Shown here one piece after another: positions 1 to 12,400 of a stretch of DNA of 64,000 nucleotides; positions within the stretch are counted from its first letter, which is position 1, and each line of letters begins with the position of its first letter. A program made the translations under genes and the position numbers. Under the pieces are notes generated by a model that saw nothing but the letters and a program-made list of their open reading frames with translations, did not search any database and was not told where the DNA came from. The DNA is taken from assembly GCA_016987375.1 (NCBI GenBank), contig PJRA01000549.1, positions 1,263,517 to 1,327,516 of the forward strand, given 5' to 3'. The stretch is from Brachionus koreanus. Taxonomy: Eukaryota; Rotifera; Eurotatoria; Ploima; Brachionidae.

Positions 1-3000
1 TCGACTTCGCTCAAGCGGTCGTTTTTTTGTAAGCCAAACAAAAATCCGACAAGCCAAAAATCAAACCAGAATTCGCCAAAAACGTGTCCAAATGTTCAAT
101 TTAACTCGGTATCTTCCCAATACAACACGATTGGTCCAACAAATGTCATGACCACAAGTGACTACAGTTTATTGAACAAAAATTCCACAAACAAAGACAA
201 GATGTTTCAATCTTTGTCTTTAGAATCTTCGAAATTTCAGAACGAAAATCAAAATATACCAAATACAAGTAGTCTACCCATAAATAGATCAGATTTATAC
301 TCAAATCCACACAATAAAAACCAATATTCATTCAACTTAATCAATACATTTCTGGAATCCAAATACAATCAATCATCTGACATAAAAAATTTGATGTAAA
401 TTTTCTTCAATTTTTTTATTTATTTGAAAAAAAAATCAATTTATATATTTTTTAGGCTAAAAATATTTGTCACTTTTCAAATTTCTATTTTTTAAAATTG
501 ACTCTAAAGAAAAAATTAAAATAATTTTGAATAGCCTTTAAATTACTTTAAATAAAAATAATCGTAGTGAAAGAAAAAAAGTTGTTCGAGACTAATGGGG
601 GTAAAATTGTAATTTTAAATTCTCATCTAATCAAGATCAAAAAATAAATAATTAATTTTAGAAAATAAAATTGTGATTTTTTTTAAATCTGATTTAGAAA
701 AAATTAAAAATTCAGTCTGTATTGAGTTAAAGCTATTTTTATTAGACTGAACTATTGGTAAAACATGAATTTTTTCTTTTTTGCTTAATTAGTGGCATAA
801 AATATATTTAAATTTGAATTTGTCCACATTTAATTATTTTAAAAACCTATGTGTGTGGAGGCAAAAATAATTATAATTTTTTTTTTTCGAAAAAAATAAT
901 TTTATTGATCTCTTTTTTTTCAACTTATGAAAAATTAATTTAGAACTCGTATTGTGCTAGGTTTACATTTAGTGAAACTTTTGTTGAACTTAAATTATGT
1001 TTTATTGTCAAAGGTATAATTAAATTTTATCGAATTTTTTGTCAATTATTTAAGATTTCTTTGAATTTTAAAAAAGACTTTCAAATATTTGATATTAATT
1101 ATTTAAGATAAACGGTTTTTTCTTAATTTTTCATAAATGCAGCAAAAAATTAAGCCAATATCTCAACCAAATATTTATGAAATTGAAATCAAAGCTAACA
1201 AACTAAATAAACTTCACAGAGTATCGTTCAAGTATGGTAGATATTTGTCAATTACATTTCAAGAAATACACCTTTGCTTTTATTTAATTACAAAACAAAA
1301 ATAGAATTATTTTACTTATTTTAAGACAAAATTAAATAATTTATACAAATCTTCGTAATTTAGAGGGATTTATTTTTGAAATTTAAAAATTTAAAAATTG
1401 AACTTGTCTCAATTAATTGCAATATATTTAATTTTTTCTAAAATTTCTAAATTAGCAATTTTTGAACAAAAAAACTGAAAAAAATCTACTCATTTTGCTA
1501 ATGAATTTCTATTAAGGAATGAACTTAACATAAAACCTACGCCTTCTATGGGCCAATTTAATCAAGCGTCGAATCGAGCCAATTACAGTAACACACTTTC
1601 TATGCTCAAGTCCAGGGGCAAAGATTCTTCTAACAAGTAAATCAGAATTGGAAAATAGAAAGAAGATTTTTAAATTTTTTTCTTTTAAAAAGTAATTACT
1701 GCAGCTTTTTACAAAAACCGCTTCCGCTTACTAATGGAGCCATTGATGGCAACCAGAACTTGGACGAGCACCACATTATTCAAGTATATTCATCTCGACT
1801 AGCCGAAATTTACTCGAAAAAACCTCAACTTAGCCAGCCAACATCGAATGTACAATCGCCCCGTTCAAACTATTCAAACTACGCCACCATGAACCAATCA
1901 TTTCCCAAACCAGCATCCATTAAGTCCATTAAACAGAACACATTTAAGCAAAAACTCAATCTTTTAAACGAATCTCGAACCGCTAGTCTTTCGAGACAAG
2001 TGCCCGCCTCTTCTTCCCAGAGATTCAACACTTATAACACAAGTCGAAGTCTTTCCGAAAACAACTTTAGACAATCGCGTGAAAGTCTACGCGAATTGGA
2101 CATGGATTCAGAAGACACTAACTTTGAAAACTTAAGCAACTATCAACTTCTCAAGGAAAAACAAGAAATTGTCGCCAAATTGGAACGCCAAAACAAAGAA
2201 ATTCTCAAAGAAATAAAACGACTCAGACTCAAACAACTATCTAACTGTTCATTGGACATGCTTGAACCGAATGAAGCAAAATACAAGGCTCCAATGAGCG
2301 CCACACTGAACCGAAAAGTCTACAACCAGGATCCCATACTGCTAGAGCTGCAGACTTTGAAACACAAAAAAGGTCAGCTCGAGTCCAGAATGCAACTTTT
2401 GGAATCAAATAGAAACGAGCTACTAAACCGGTTGAGTCAACTAGATGCTTTAATCAATAGACCAACTAATACGACAGAAGCTCAAATGCCAATCAATAAA
2501 AATCGTAATGGAATTATTACTAATTTACAGCCGAGAAGTTGGAGCTCGCCCAATTCACCGGCCATGAACGAAATTCATCCGCCTAGATCTAAATTCAATA
2601 TGACCAATTCTCTTAATCAATCAACGAACAGTTCGTTAAATTCATTGAACGAGCAAAATTCAACTTTACACAACGATTTGCTGCTGGCTGCTGATTCTGT
2701 TACTTCGGCAATGCAAAATTTGGTCAAAGAGCTCAATTCGGAAACAGACGACTTTCAGTTTTATACATCAAAAATGACTGACAATTTGGAAAAAAGTAAC
2801 GCATTGACTCAATCGAATAGTATTAAGAAAAATTCAGCGAAAAAAGAACACGAAGAGGAGAAAAAACTTGAATTTGAAAACGTTCTTTACCAAAATAGTT
2901 TGATCAGTGAGTCATTTATAGATGATTTAACTGAACAGCAGACTGAGATCAGAGACAAAGAAGAAAAAAAGCCTACCGTTGATGATTTATTGTCTAAACT

Positions 3001-3127
3001 GGTGGATAATACAGAATTAGGCGAATCGTGGTGCAAGGAGTTGGAGCAAATTTTAGTCGATCATGGACAAAAAAGTACCGATTCGATGGTAAAAAACGAA
3101 AATAACCAATTTAATGATTTGCTTTAA
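1..3127 (+). CDS. DTN (dystrobrevin): Dystrobrevin, C-terminal half (5' end outside the window)
   Basis: Dystrobrevin is a cytoplasmic scaffold of the dystrophin complex; its C-terminal coiled coils pair with dystrophin. Exons are about 1-395, 1517-1636 and 1705-3127, with joints in phase 2, 2. The last exon carries three blocks that I recognise from vertebrate dystrobrevin, in order: LDEHHIIQVYSSRLAEI, then REILQEI-like NKEILKEIKRLRL with a second heptad block (LESRMQLLESNRNELL), then HNDLLLAADSVTSAMQNLVK followed by ELNSE. The EF-hand and ZZ domains must lie upstream of base 1. The first exon is Asn/Ser-rich and unlike the vertebrate linker. Introns are 1.1 kb (396-1516, AT-rich, nothing recognisable) and 68 bases. 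A poly(A) signal AATAAA lies at 3225-3230. Identity is firm; whether the partial 5' exon begins before base 1 is not visible. Confidence 0.9.
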
Positions 3128-3360
3128 CAGTGATAAGATTATTCTTGTAAATTAGCTTAACTTTTAAAAATGGATTTTTTTTTGTTGATTTTAAGTTACC
3201 GTTAATAGAATTTCAAAAATGTTTAATAAAATTTTAATTTGAAAATTTTTAATATGTCAAAGATTGGGGTCATTAAGAAACCACTTCTTTTTTGTTTTTC
3301 CCTAAACTAATCTAAATTTAATTTAATTTTTATTTTGTTTTTTAATTGATAATTGACAGA

Positions 3361-6300
3361 ATGAAATTTGTTATTCCTCAAAACAACTTGAAATTGTTTG
3401 CTAAGTCTATAGTTACCATGTCTAAGATTGGTGATGAGCTTTATTTCGAACCTAGTGAAGAATCGGTTTGTTTTTTATTTTATTTTGCTAAATCAATAGG
3501 AGCCGACTATTTTTTAGTTAATTTTGGTCCTAAAAATTATTTTATTTTTTTGGGATAATTATTAATCATCAAAAATTTTTTTCTATTTGTGCAATCTGTA
3601 CTTTATTGTACAAACTTTAGCAAACAAAATGAATGCTCATTAAATTAAATCTAGCCTCGTTTCAATAATTTAAAATTTAAATTAAATAAGTTTATTTTTA
3701 TTTCAATCTAAAAATTTCATTTATAGTATTAGGTAATATAAGTTTGAATTTTTTTGATTTTAACATCCTTATAATTCTAAAACTTTAGGTCATATTCTGA
3801 GACGACCAACAAATTTGGCAACTTTTGGCACTTTTTTAATAAAACGCAACATTTAACAATTAAGCCACTTTTACACATTTTTTTAAATAACCTCAAGAAT
3901 TCAAAAATAAAAAAAAAAATAAAACTTATTAAAAAATTCAATAAATAAATAAATAATAATGTCAACTCCATTAAAAAAAGTTCAAGAAATTTTTCTTAAT
4001 AGCCACTTTCTGTAAAGAAACAAAAGATTACTAATAATATTAATATTATACAATTATTTTACATTTTTATATCCATTTATTTTAAATAGATAAAAAATAA
4101 ATAAATTTTATTACTTACGAAATATTCAAGCAACTTTTGGTGCTCTTTGGTCATATTAAATGTTAAGATAAACATAATTGACTATTCTTCAAGATGATAT
4201 GTCTAACTATTTCTTTATTTGATTCAAAAAGCTTTAATAAAATGAAATCTTCTCTATTGAATGAATGCTCTGCTTGCGGCTCATGAGAGCAATTATCAAA
4301 TGACCTTTAAATATCCCAATTTATTTGATTAACAAAGCTAACAGATGTTGCCGAGTTGTTCCTCATGATTTGAACTTTTGATGAAATTACTTAAAAATCT
4401 TTTACAGGAATGGTTTTCAGACGTACTTTTACTTGTGATGAGAAATGGATCTATTTTTGATATTATGATAATGGAAAACAATGGTTTGAACCTTCTCAAC
4501 CAGTTCAGCATAGTCTTAAAAGGAGAACGCTTTGATAAAAATATGATGCTGTGTGTTTGGTTGAATTTCTTAGAGATTTTGAACAATTAGAATGAATATA
4601 TGCTTAATTAAAAAAAAAACTTTCGTTGGTTAACCCAAAGTTGGGTTTATTTCTTCAAGATGACGCTGAACTTAATACAGCTAGAATAACAATGACAATA
4701 ATTGAAGATTTTGAGGAGATTGAATTACTTCCTCATCCAGCCGCCAGCACAGATCTATCTCCTTATAACTGTCATCTTTTGTCTGCTTAATGGGTTATTT
4801 TCTACAGAATTTCATAAGAAGACGGCATGTAACTAACCAAGGTAAAGTTGAAGAAGAAGATTTTATTGGTTCCAAAGTGGTAAATGATACAAGAGAAGTA
4901 TCGAACTACTCGTTTATGGATGCCTAAAGACTATAAAGCATAATGATTTATATTTTGAAGATAAGCTAACTATTGATTATTTTATTAGTGAATTAGAAAA
5001 GAAAATTAAAAAAAGCGCAAATTTTTGACTTATCCTGATACTTTGATAAACTTTTATTTTATTTTTTTAAAAAAGGATTAATTTTTGTTCCATTTCTATT
5101 TGAAATTAGCAACACAATCAATAATATAATGTATTTCAAGATTATCAAGATATGATCTTGTCTAAATTTTTTATAAAATTAGATCTACGTAAATGATTAA
5201 ATTTAATCATTTAGTTTTTAATTAAAGATCTATTGTAGTGATAAACAGTAATAATATAGTAATAGCAACAGTTCTAACAAAGATTAAGTCGACCTTTAAT
5301 AGTTGTTAGTAATTCCAGATTTTATATTACAATTTTTTTTTTTACAAAAGGTTAATTATTATTGAAATTTTGAGCCTAATCTTTATTTTTTTTCAAAAAG
5401 CCTTTAAAATTTAAAATAAACTAATTGCTAATTCAGCTTTTGAATTTGTAGCTATCAATTCGAACAATTAACTCATCACGCTCTGCCTTTACATGCTTTT
5501 CATTCAAAAAATCATTTTTTTCCTATTTTGAACCACATTTAGTGAATCAAAATTGTCTGAACACTACAAATTTAAATAATACAACTCTAAATGATTGTAA
5601 TACGACAAGAAAACTAAACGATCAAGAAGATGATATTGTCGACTATGAGCCGTTTAAGTGCAAGATTCCAGTTAAGGTATTAATCAAAAATTAATAAATT
5701 AAAAATTTAGAATCAAATATTTTTAATTTTATTTTTCAGTCATTTTTGTCACTTTTTAAAAATATAAATTCTATGGAAAAAAATATCGAAAAATGTACAA
5801 TTACAGTAAAATACATTGCTTTGACTAATGACACTGCTCAAAAAGTTTACGACTATGATTCTACCATGATGACAAAAAAAATAAGTAAAAACAACCAAGA
5901 TCAATTATATGATACAAAATTTTTAATCATCATGACATCCAAATATGGTCTAAGAAAAACATTTATTCTCAGTATTTCAGACTGTGAAAATTTGCAGACT
6001 TCTTTTTCAATTGTTAATTGTACCAACAAAATTAGCATTAGTTCAAAGTATGCGCTTTATTTGGGCTCTTTTTTTTAAAATTAATAATCACTATTTTAGA
6101 TATTTACATGAAACTATGAACAGTTTTTCAAATGATACAGATGAAGTTACTTTCTTAGTAGAACCAAATAAACTAATGATAAAAAATTATGTTATACCAG
6201 AAAATAGTATTTTTTAGTTTTTAAATTTAAAATTTTAATTTTTGTTTATTTAGCTGATTCAAAGTCGCTCATTAACACCCAGGTAAATTTCGATAGTGAT

Positions 6301-7090
6301 GAATTCAGTCATTATGAAATAGATAAAGAATTTGAAACGTTAACATTTTGTTTAAAAGAATTTAAAGTGTGCCTTTTATTTGGTTGCTGGTTTGATTTGT
6401 CAATATACACATATTTTAAGCACAAAGGCAGACCTGTTATATTTGCCTATTCAAATTCTAATTTTGAAGCTAATTTTACTTTTGCTACCCTATCAGACGA
6501 CTCGTCTGTGTCTCAATGCACCAATGTTTCTACAGACACAAGCAGACCAAGTCAAAAAAAAGCTAACAAAAGTTTTGATGCTTCTAATATAAGCGAAATA
6601 ATGGACCAGTCTTTGCATGGCGCTAATATACATATTAGCAGAAATGATTCAAAATTGACAAAACCAGCCAAGTAGTGCTTTATAAATATCTAAATTTCAT
6701 AGTTTCTTTACTGAAATATCAAAAAGACGAACTTTGTATGATGCTTCAAATAGACAAAGCTATATAAATGAGCAGAGGAGAAGAGTAAGTATTGAAGAGG
6801 AAGAAGAGGATGCAATGCTTAGTCAGGCTTTGGATCAGCATCAAGATAAAGTGAGAAATATGACTAGTGTAAATATACCCGCTACGCCATCACCTCCAGT
6901 TGCAAAAAAAATGAAATCGCTTGCTCACACTTTGTTTGATGATGGTGAGGAAGAAGAGAATAAAAAAATTGAAGGTAGAAAAACATTGGCAATGTTTTTG
7001 AATGACTCAATGGAAGTTGATGAGGACAAAAATGAAAATATCAGAAAATGTGCAGTTTTTGTTGATAATACTGATAGTGAAGATGAATAA
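3361..7090 (+). CDS. RAD9: RAD9 checkpoint clamp subunit
   Basis: RAD9 is one subunit of the PCNA-like 9-1-1 ring that loads at damaged DNA and activates ATR through TopBP1. Six exons: 3361-3465, 5452-5676, 5740-6047, 6100-6206, 6254-6671 and 6703-7090, giving 516 residues (human RAD9A has 391). Matching blocks include the start (KIGDELYFEPSEES), LSIRTINSSRSAFTCF, EKNIEKC, KYGLRKTFILSISDCENLQ and ITFCLKEF-like LTFCLKEF followed by GRPVIF. The tail after about residue 390 is acidic and disordered, holds a TPSPPVAKKMKSL block like the human TPPPKKFRSL, and ends in TDSEDE. That end resembles the CK2-phosphorylated SEGEG tail through which human RAD9 binds TopBP1. Intron 1 (1986 bases) holds a dead mariner. 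The ATG follows CAG-A, a possible splice acceptor 2 bases upstream. All joints agree in phase. Confidence 0.95.
4330..4960 (+). mobile_element. Dead mariner transposase in RAD9 intron 1
   Basis: Translating all + frames gives mariner blocks in the right order, separated by stops and frameshifts: VVPHDLNF (family: WVPHELN), TCDEKWIYF (first catalytic D), KQWFEPSQPVQH, FLQDDAELNTA (second D) and LPHPAASTDLSPYNCHL (third D, spaced as in DD34D). Bases 4910-4960 hold a 3' block (atgcctaaagactataaagcataatg, in part) shared with fragments near 9237 and 27437. No intact frame or clean terminal repeats are visible, so it is non-functional. It sits in the sense direction of RAD9. Confidence 0.85.
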
Positions 7091-7928
7091 ATCATTTTAC
7101 TTTTGATTTTTTTATTTAATAATTTGTATATTGTATTAAATGAAAATTAAGAGCCGTATAAATAATTAATAAAGAAGATAGAAAAATGAATTATTTTAGA
7201 ACTGTTTATGTTTTGGCGATATGAATCTAAGTTGAAAAATTAAAACAAAAAATTTTAATGTTTATTTTTTACGGTTAATATTTTTTTTTCATATTTAATC
7301 TGCAAAAAAATTAAGCCCCTATTAAATTTTACATAAACTAATGGATTTTCGGAATATAGAAAAATTCACAATTAAAAGATCATTTATGTTGAAGTCAGTT
7401 GGTTTCTGAATTAATTTATCTGAGGGATCTCTAATCATTTTTTGATATTGGCCTCATTAATTATTTAGTGCAATTTTTACTTTTTAATAATCTTAATAAT
7501 AGAACTAAAATTAATTTTTTTGGGGTGACAAATTAATAGACAAAAATAACTAAAAGTAGTGATAAATTTACTATATTTTATCTGACTACAAAAACTAAAA
7601 TACCGAAAAATATATTTAAATAACAAATAATTTTATATAAATCTTAAAATGATTTAATTTTTTTAAATTTTATTGTCTAGAAAAAAAATTAGATTAAGAG
7701 CAAAATAATGAGAAAATAAAAAAAATGATTATTTTTTTTTTTAAGTTGTTGATTTTTTTGATCTCTCTTGTTTTTTTGGGTAAATCCACATCAATCCGAC
7801 TATACTTTTGTTCGATAGATGCTTAACGAAATAAAAAAATTAAATTTTAATGTTATATTTTACAGTCTTATATTCCCGAATATGATCTAAGGGGTTTATA
7901 GGAAATTCTGTAATCTTTTTATTTTTTC
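7091..7928. other. Intergenic spacer after RAD9
   Basis: AT-rich spacer with homopolymer A and T runs. No coding-like patch, RNA gene or repeat was recognised. Confidence 0.6.
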
Positions 7929-8187
7929 AAAATTCATTAAAATGAGCTCGCATATCACATTGAGAATACTTGAGAGTTGACGGATCGACATTACGGCACA
8001 AATCGAAATCGTAGGCTATTACAAAAAGACCACAGTCTATTCCGCCAGTTTGAGCTTCAACTTGAATGGTTTTAAAGACAAATCTTCCTGATATTTTCGA
8101 TACTTGTTTTATTTTTTTTGAATACCGGACGTAATTCGTTTAAGTATGACTCGTTTATGAGACTATCGTATACAATCCAATATTAAA
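7929..8187 (-). pseudogene. Ulp1-type (C48) cysteine protease fragment
   Basis: On the - strand the codons read IVYDSLINESYLNELRPV, then after a frameshift VEAQTGGIDCGLFVIAYDFD, LC and LKYSQCDMRAHFNE. QTGGxDCGLF holds the catalytic Cys of Ulp1/SENP-like proteases, and the order V-YDS-L, QTGG-DCG, MR-HL is typical of the Ulp1-like domains that occur in many copies in animal genomes, often carried by DNA transposons. The upstream His/Asp region is missing and the frame is broken, so this is a remnant. It lies 80 bases from a Tc1-like element, but nothing shows they were one unit. Confidence 0.65.
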
Positions 8188-8268
8188 AATCTACATGCAA
8201 TATTCACAATCTTAATAAGTTGATAATTGATACTCTATTGATCTTTATTAATTTTTTTAATTAACGTA

Positions 8269-8921
8269 ACGGGTGAGGCACAAGTAAATAGGCAAAAGTT
8301 AAGCTTACTTTCCCGATTAGGAAAATGATCAGATGATCTAATATATATATACATATTTAAACTACTAACCATTAGCTACAATATTGGAAAAAAAATTTTT
8401 TTAAATTTTTGGATAGCCATATCCGATCGAGGAAAGTCCAAGCCACTTTTTCGACCATCAAAGTCGGTTGCCATCAATACCGATATCTATATCGACGAAT
8501 GCTTGAATAAACGACTTCTTCCATTTATACATAAGTATCATCGAGACTTTGACTACGTTTTTTGGGCTGACTTAGCATCTGCTCACTATTCAAGGGACTG
8601 CATTACATGAATGGACGCAAACGTAAATTATGTGGCCAAAGACATCAACCCACCAAATGTTCCTCTAGCACGTCCAATTGAAAATTTTTGGAGTTGTTTA
8701 AGTCAGAAAGTATACGAGGGAGATTGGCAAGCCTCAACTGAGAAGCAGCTGAAATCGCTGATGGCGGGTGTCAAAGCAAAGCTCAGAAAAATCGGCAACA
8801 TTGGAGTTTTTTCTTTATTTAAAAATCGTAATTCTATTAAAAATAAATTCTTAACCTTATAAAAAAAAACATAAATTAATATCACTTTTAATTTTTGTCC
8901 ATGTACTTATGCCTCACCCGT
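8269..8921 (+). mobile_element. Tc1-like element with TIRs and a nearly open transposase C-terminal part
   Basis: The ends are inverted repeats of about 34 bases starting ACGGGTGAGGCA, with a TA duplication at 8267-8268 and 8922-8923 as expected for Tc1/mariner. Inside, 8411-8862 encodes the C-terminal part of a DDE transposase: WIAISDRGKSKPLF, FDYVFWADLASAHYS (second catalytic D), INPPNVPLARPIENFW (the N/D..RPIE..W block) and SQKVYEGDW. One in-frame TGA at 8608-8610 interrupts it. The N-terminal DNA-binding part is missing, so this 653-bp copy is internally deleted and probably mobilisable at most in trans. A second copy of its right end lies at 16419-16460. Confidence 0.8.
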
Positions 8922-8923
8922 TA

Positions 8924-9473
8924 TTAATTGACAATTTGTACTCTTTAATTTTATTTTTTGTTGATAAATTTATCTGTTGATATTTTATTTGTTGACAAAA
9001 TATACTGCTGATAATTTAATTGTTGACGAATTAATTTTTCCCATTTATAAGTTGTCTTCATGTAATCAGTAATCATAAATTTTTAATGGATTCCTTTCCT
9101 ATTTGTGTTGAGAGATCTTGTGTTACCTCTAAAATTTAGGTTAATCACAAAAAAAATATCATAAAGTTTGGAGATATTGCAGACTTCCGAAGTAGATGAA
9201 ACAATAGTTGTTAACTTTGTTTGAAAATGATAGATGCCTAAAGACTATAGAGCATAATGACATGATCACAAAATATTTTGACTCATCCTAATAATTTTAT
9301 TTTAAATAGCTGCTTCAATTATTGCTAATAATTGATAAATTTATAATTAAGTAATTTAATTTTTTTATTACAAATGAAATGAGAAAATAATTGAAGAAAA
9401 TTTATTGACACTTTTTTTAAATAAAAAAATATTTTTTACTAATAAATACTATTTTTTGAAAAGAAATATCTAT
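8924..9473. other. Spacer with a mariner tail fragment
   Basis: AT-rich spacer between the Tc1-like element and the GGCX stop codon. The stretch 8945-9030 repeats TGTTGA/GCTGATA-like words several times. A block near 9232-9290 (gatgcctaaagactatagag and following bases) matches the 3' block of the mariner in RAD9 intron 1 and is followed by the same actcatcctaataattttat-type text. Confidence 0.5.
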
Positions 9474-12400
9474 TTAATAGTCGACAAATAATTCAGTATT
9501 AATTAGTTTAGAAAAATTTTCTTTGAAAAAAACGCTTCTTAAAGCATAGTAAAGCATGGAAAAACTTTGTTTGAATCTAATCAAAACAGACAATAATTTT
9601 CGATAATTTTTATAAAAAAGTCCGTATTTAGCTTTAACCATTTTGTCGTTAAAATTTGTGTAAAATTGATTGACAAAACTATGATAAACCATTGTTTTAT
9701 TCAATTTTTTTTCTTCTACATAACTCAATACATTTCCAATGTCTTTTTTTAAATTCTGTTTCGGATTGGATTCATTTTTGACAATCATTTCGAAAAAACT
9801 CTTAGAATTTATAATCAATGTTTTGTTGTAAGCTTTCCATAATAGTTCTGTTTCATCTTTTAATTCTTTAAATTTTTTTAAGGCATCATAAGTCTTGTTA
9901 AACGTTTGGAACATGTTTTTGGAAAAATTATCAAACCAGTCAGACAAAACAATGGCTGTCTCATTCAAATAGATGTAGAAAAAGCACGACGGTTGATCTG
10001 AGACGGTGTAAACTGTGTGATAAGTACCAGATGGAAGATTAAACTTTTGCCCAACTTTTAAAGTGGTATTGTGTTTTTTTCCTTTTTTTATTTCAGTTTC
10101 CACCTGAATTTTTCCATTCAATACTTCAATTGTAGAATTTAAAAAAGGAGATACAAAATTTTCTAATTTTAGTCCATTCAAATCAGCCACAAAAGTTAAG
10201 TCAAAATCAGTCTTGTTTTTTGCATATTGATCCTCAATTTCTTTTAATTTGCTTCTCCAAGCACTTAAATCAGTCATCAACGGTATAAGCCATTTGACTT
10301 GTTTAAATGGACTCCACTCAACTTTTGTCATGTCGACTCTTGGGTCCACTTGACGCTGATTAAATCTATGATTCATTGATCTCCATATATCAAAGTAAAG
10401 TTCGATATCTTTAAATCCATATTCGTTAAGTCGCTGCTCAATGCATTTTGCATATTGATACATCATATCACCATGAGATGACCATCTTCGTCTTGATGTC
10501 CATGCCTTGGGATTTAAGTAATGAGTTTGATTGGTTTTTTTGTCGACAAAATGAATCTTTATGTGCTGCGTATGCCATGAGTGAACCATCATGTCCCAAG
10601 AATAGCCTAAAATAAAAAATTTAATTTTTATAATAAATTATTAATAAAATTAACAAATAAATAAAATTATAACCATAAAGTCCATTAGTCCAATTGTTGT
10701 ATCCTTTGGTAATAAAGTGAGAATAAGGAAGAAACAGTTGTTCCGAAATATAGAGCAAAGAGAAAAGTGTAAAAAATTTGTGATACAATTTGACTTTTGA
10801 AGACTTTTCTTTCTTAAAAAAAAATTTAATTAATATGGCAAGAATTGAAATTTTTTAAAATACTTTATCTTCAGCTTTGAATTTGTCGTAGATGCAATGT
10901 TCAGAGAGTTTATTGATAGAAAATTTTTTGTTTTCGTCTAAAGTTGATTCAATAATTCCTGCTTTGAGCATTAATCTTTTTGGCCAGTCTAGTGAGTAAA
11001 AAAGTGTTGTTGTAGCAAGCATAGTGTAGGGAAACATTCCTATGTTGAACATTCTAGAGTTCATTATATGAAAAGACGATGAAATTAAGGTCCCAATTAG
11101 ACGAGTTTTGTCAAAAAAAAGCATAAATCCAACAAACAGATCAATAAAAAGCCCTCCACCATGAACTATGAATAATGTTATTTGATCCGTAGTCAATATA
11201 GATCTTAAACAAAGTTTTAAAAATTTTATTTATACAAAAATATTTTTTCAAATTTTATGATATTGATGATAAAATATGGCCTAATTAATGGTGGATATAC
11301 TGACAAATTTTGATGACTATAGAAATAAACTTAACTATTTGAAAATAAATGAATCAATTATTTAATGAAGGTTTTACCCAAAGGACTATCCCGAACGGCT
11401 TTGTGCCTTTTTTAGTCCCATTTTATAAAAAAATAGATTAATAAACAATTTATGTGAATAAAAAATATCTTAATTTTAGCGTAATTTAAAAATTAAATAT
11501 TAAAAAATTCGTAATACTTAATTGATATGACAAATTAAAGCTAATGATCTGATTAAAATGGTAATGATTTTTGAATATTTTTTCAAAAAAAAAAAATTTT
11601 AACAATTTTACAGTCAAGTAGTTTAACCGTAGAATATTTACTATTATTATTTACTTTTAAAATATGCTTTGGTAAAATTTTTTTTTCTGAAAAAATATTC
11701 AAAAATCATTACCATTTTAATCAGATCATTAGCTTTAATTTGTCATATTTAAACATTCAATATTCATACTAGAAACACCAGTGATTTCTTTTTAAAATAT
11801 TTTGGTTCATTGAAAAATGCAAAAAATGAAAGTTTTTAGTAATAAAAATTTTCTAACAATTTTTTTGTCGAAAATTACCCAAATTAAATTTTATACTTTT
11901 TTAGGTATTTTATTTCAAGATAAATTGACCAAAATACTAAGAAGCAGGAGTAGATGTCATGAAATCTATTAAAAAATTAATGAACTGTTATATATTTTTT
12001 AAAAATTCCTTTTGAATAATAAAAAAACAAGCTTTGTTGCATTGAAATTTTTAGGCTATTTAAAAAAAAGTTAAATAAAAATACCAAAAATTTTTTGACT
12101 TAAAAACAAGAGAATGGTGTGAGCCATCTGTTGCCATCTCATTAATCTATAAAGGATATAGAAAAATTCTCAAAGTAAGAGATAAATAAAGCCATTGGAG
12201 CCGACAAGGTTCATGGTTTTGTACTTAAAACACGTGCTTAGTTATTTGTTACTTGAAAATCTTCCAAAGTTAACAGAAAGTCATTTACCATAGGGGAGTT
12301 AGCAAAAATTTTAATTTTTAAGCAAATTTTATGGCTTAACTTAAAAGTGACTCGAGACTTTCTCCTAAAAATTATCGTCCAGTACCATTAACGTGTATTT

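Noticed and set aside
1143..1236. Possible dystrobrevin exon (QKIKPISQPNIYEIE...) with AG and GT ends
   Set aside because: It would need phase 0, but the preceding exon ends in phase 2 and joins directly to 1517 in frame; entering in phase 2 gives a stop.
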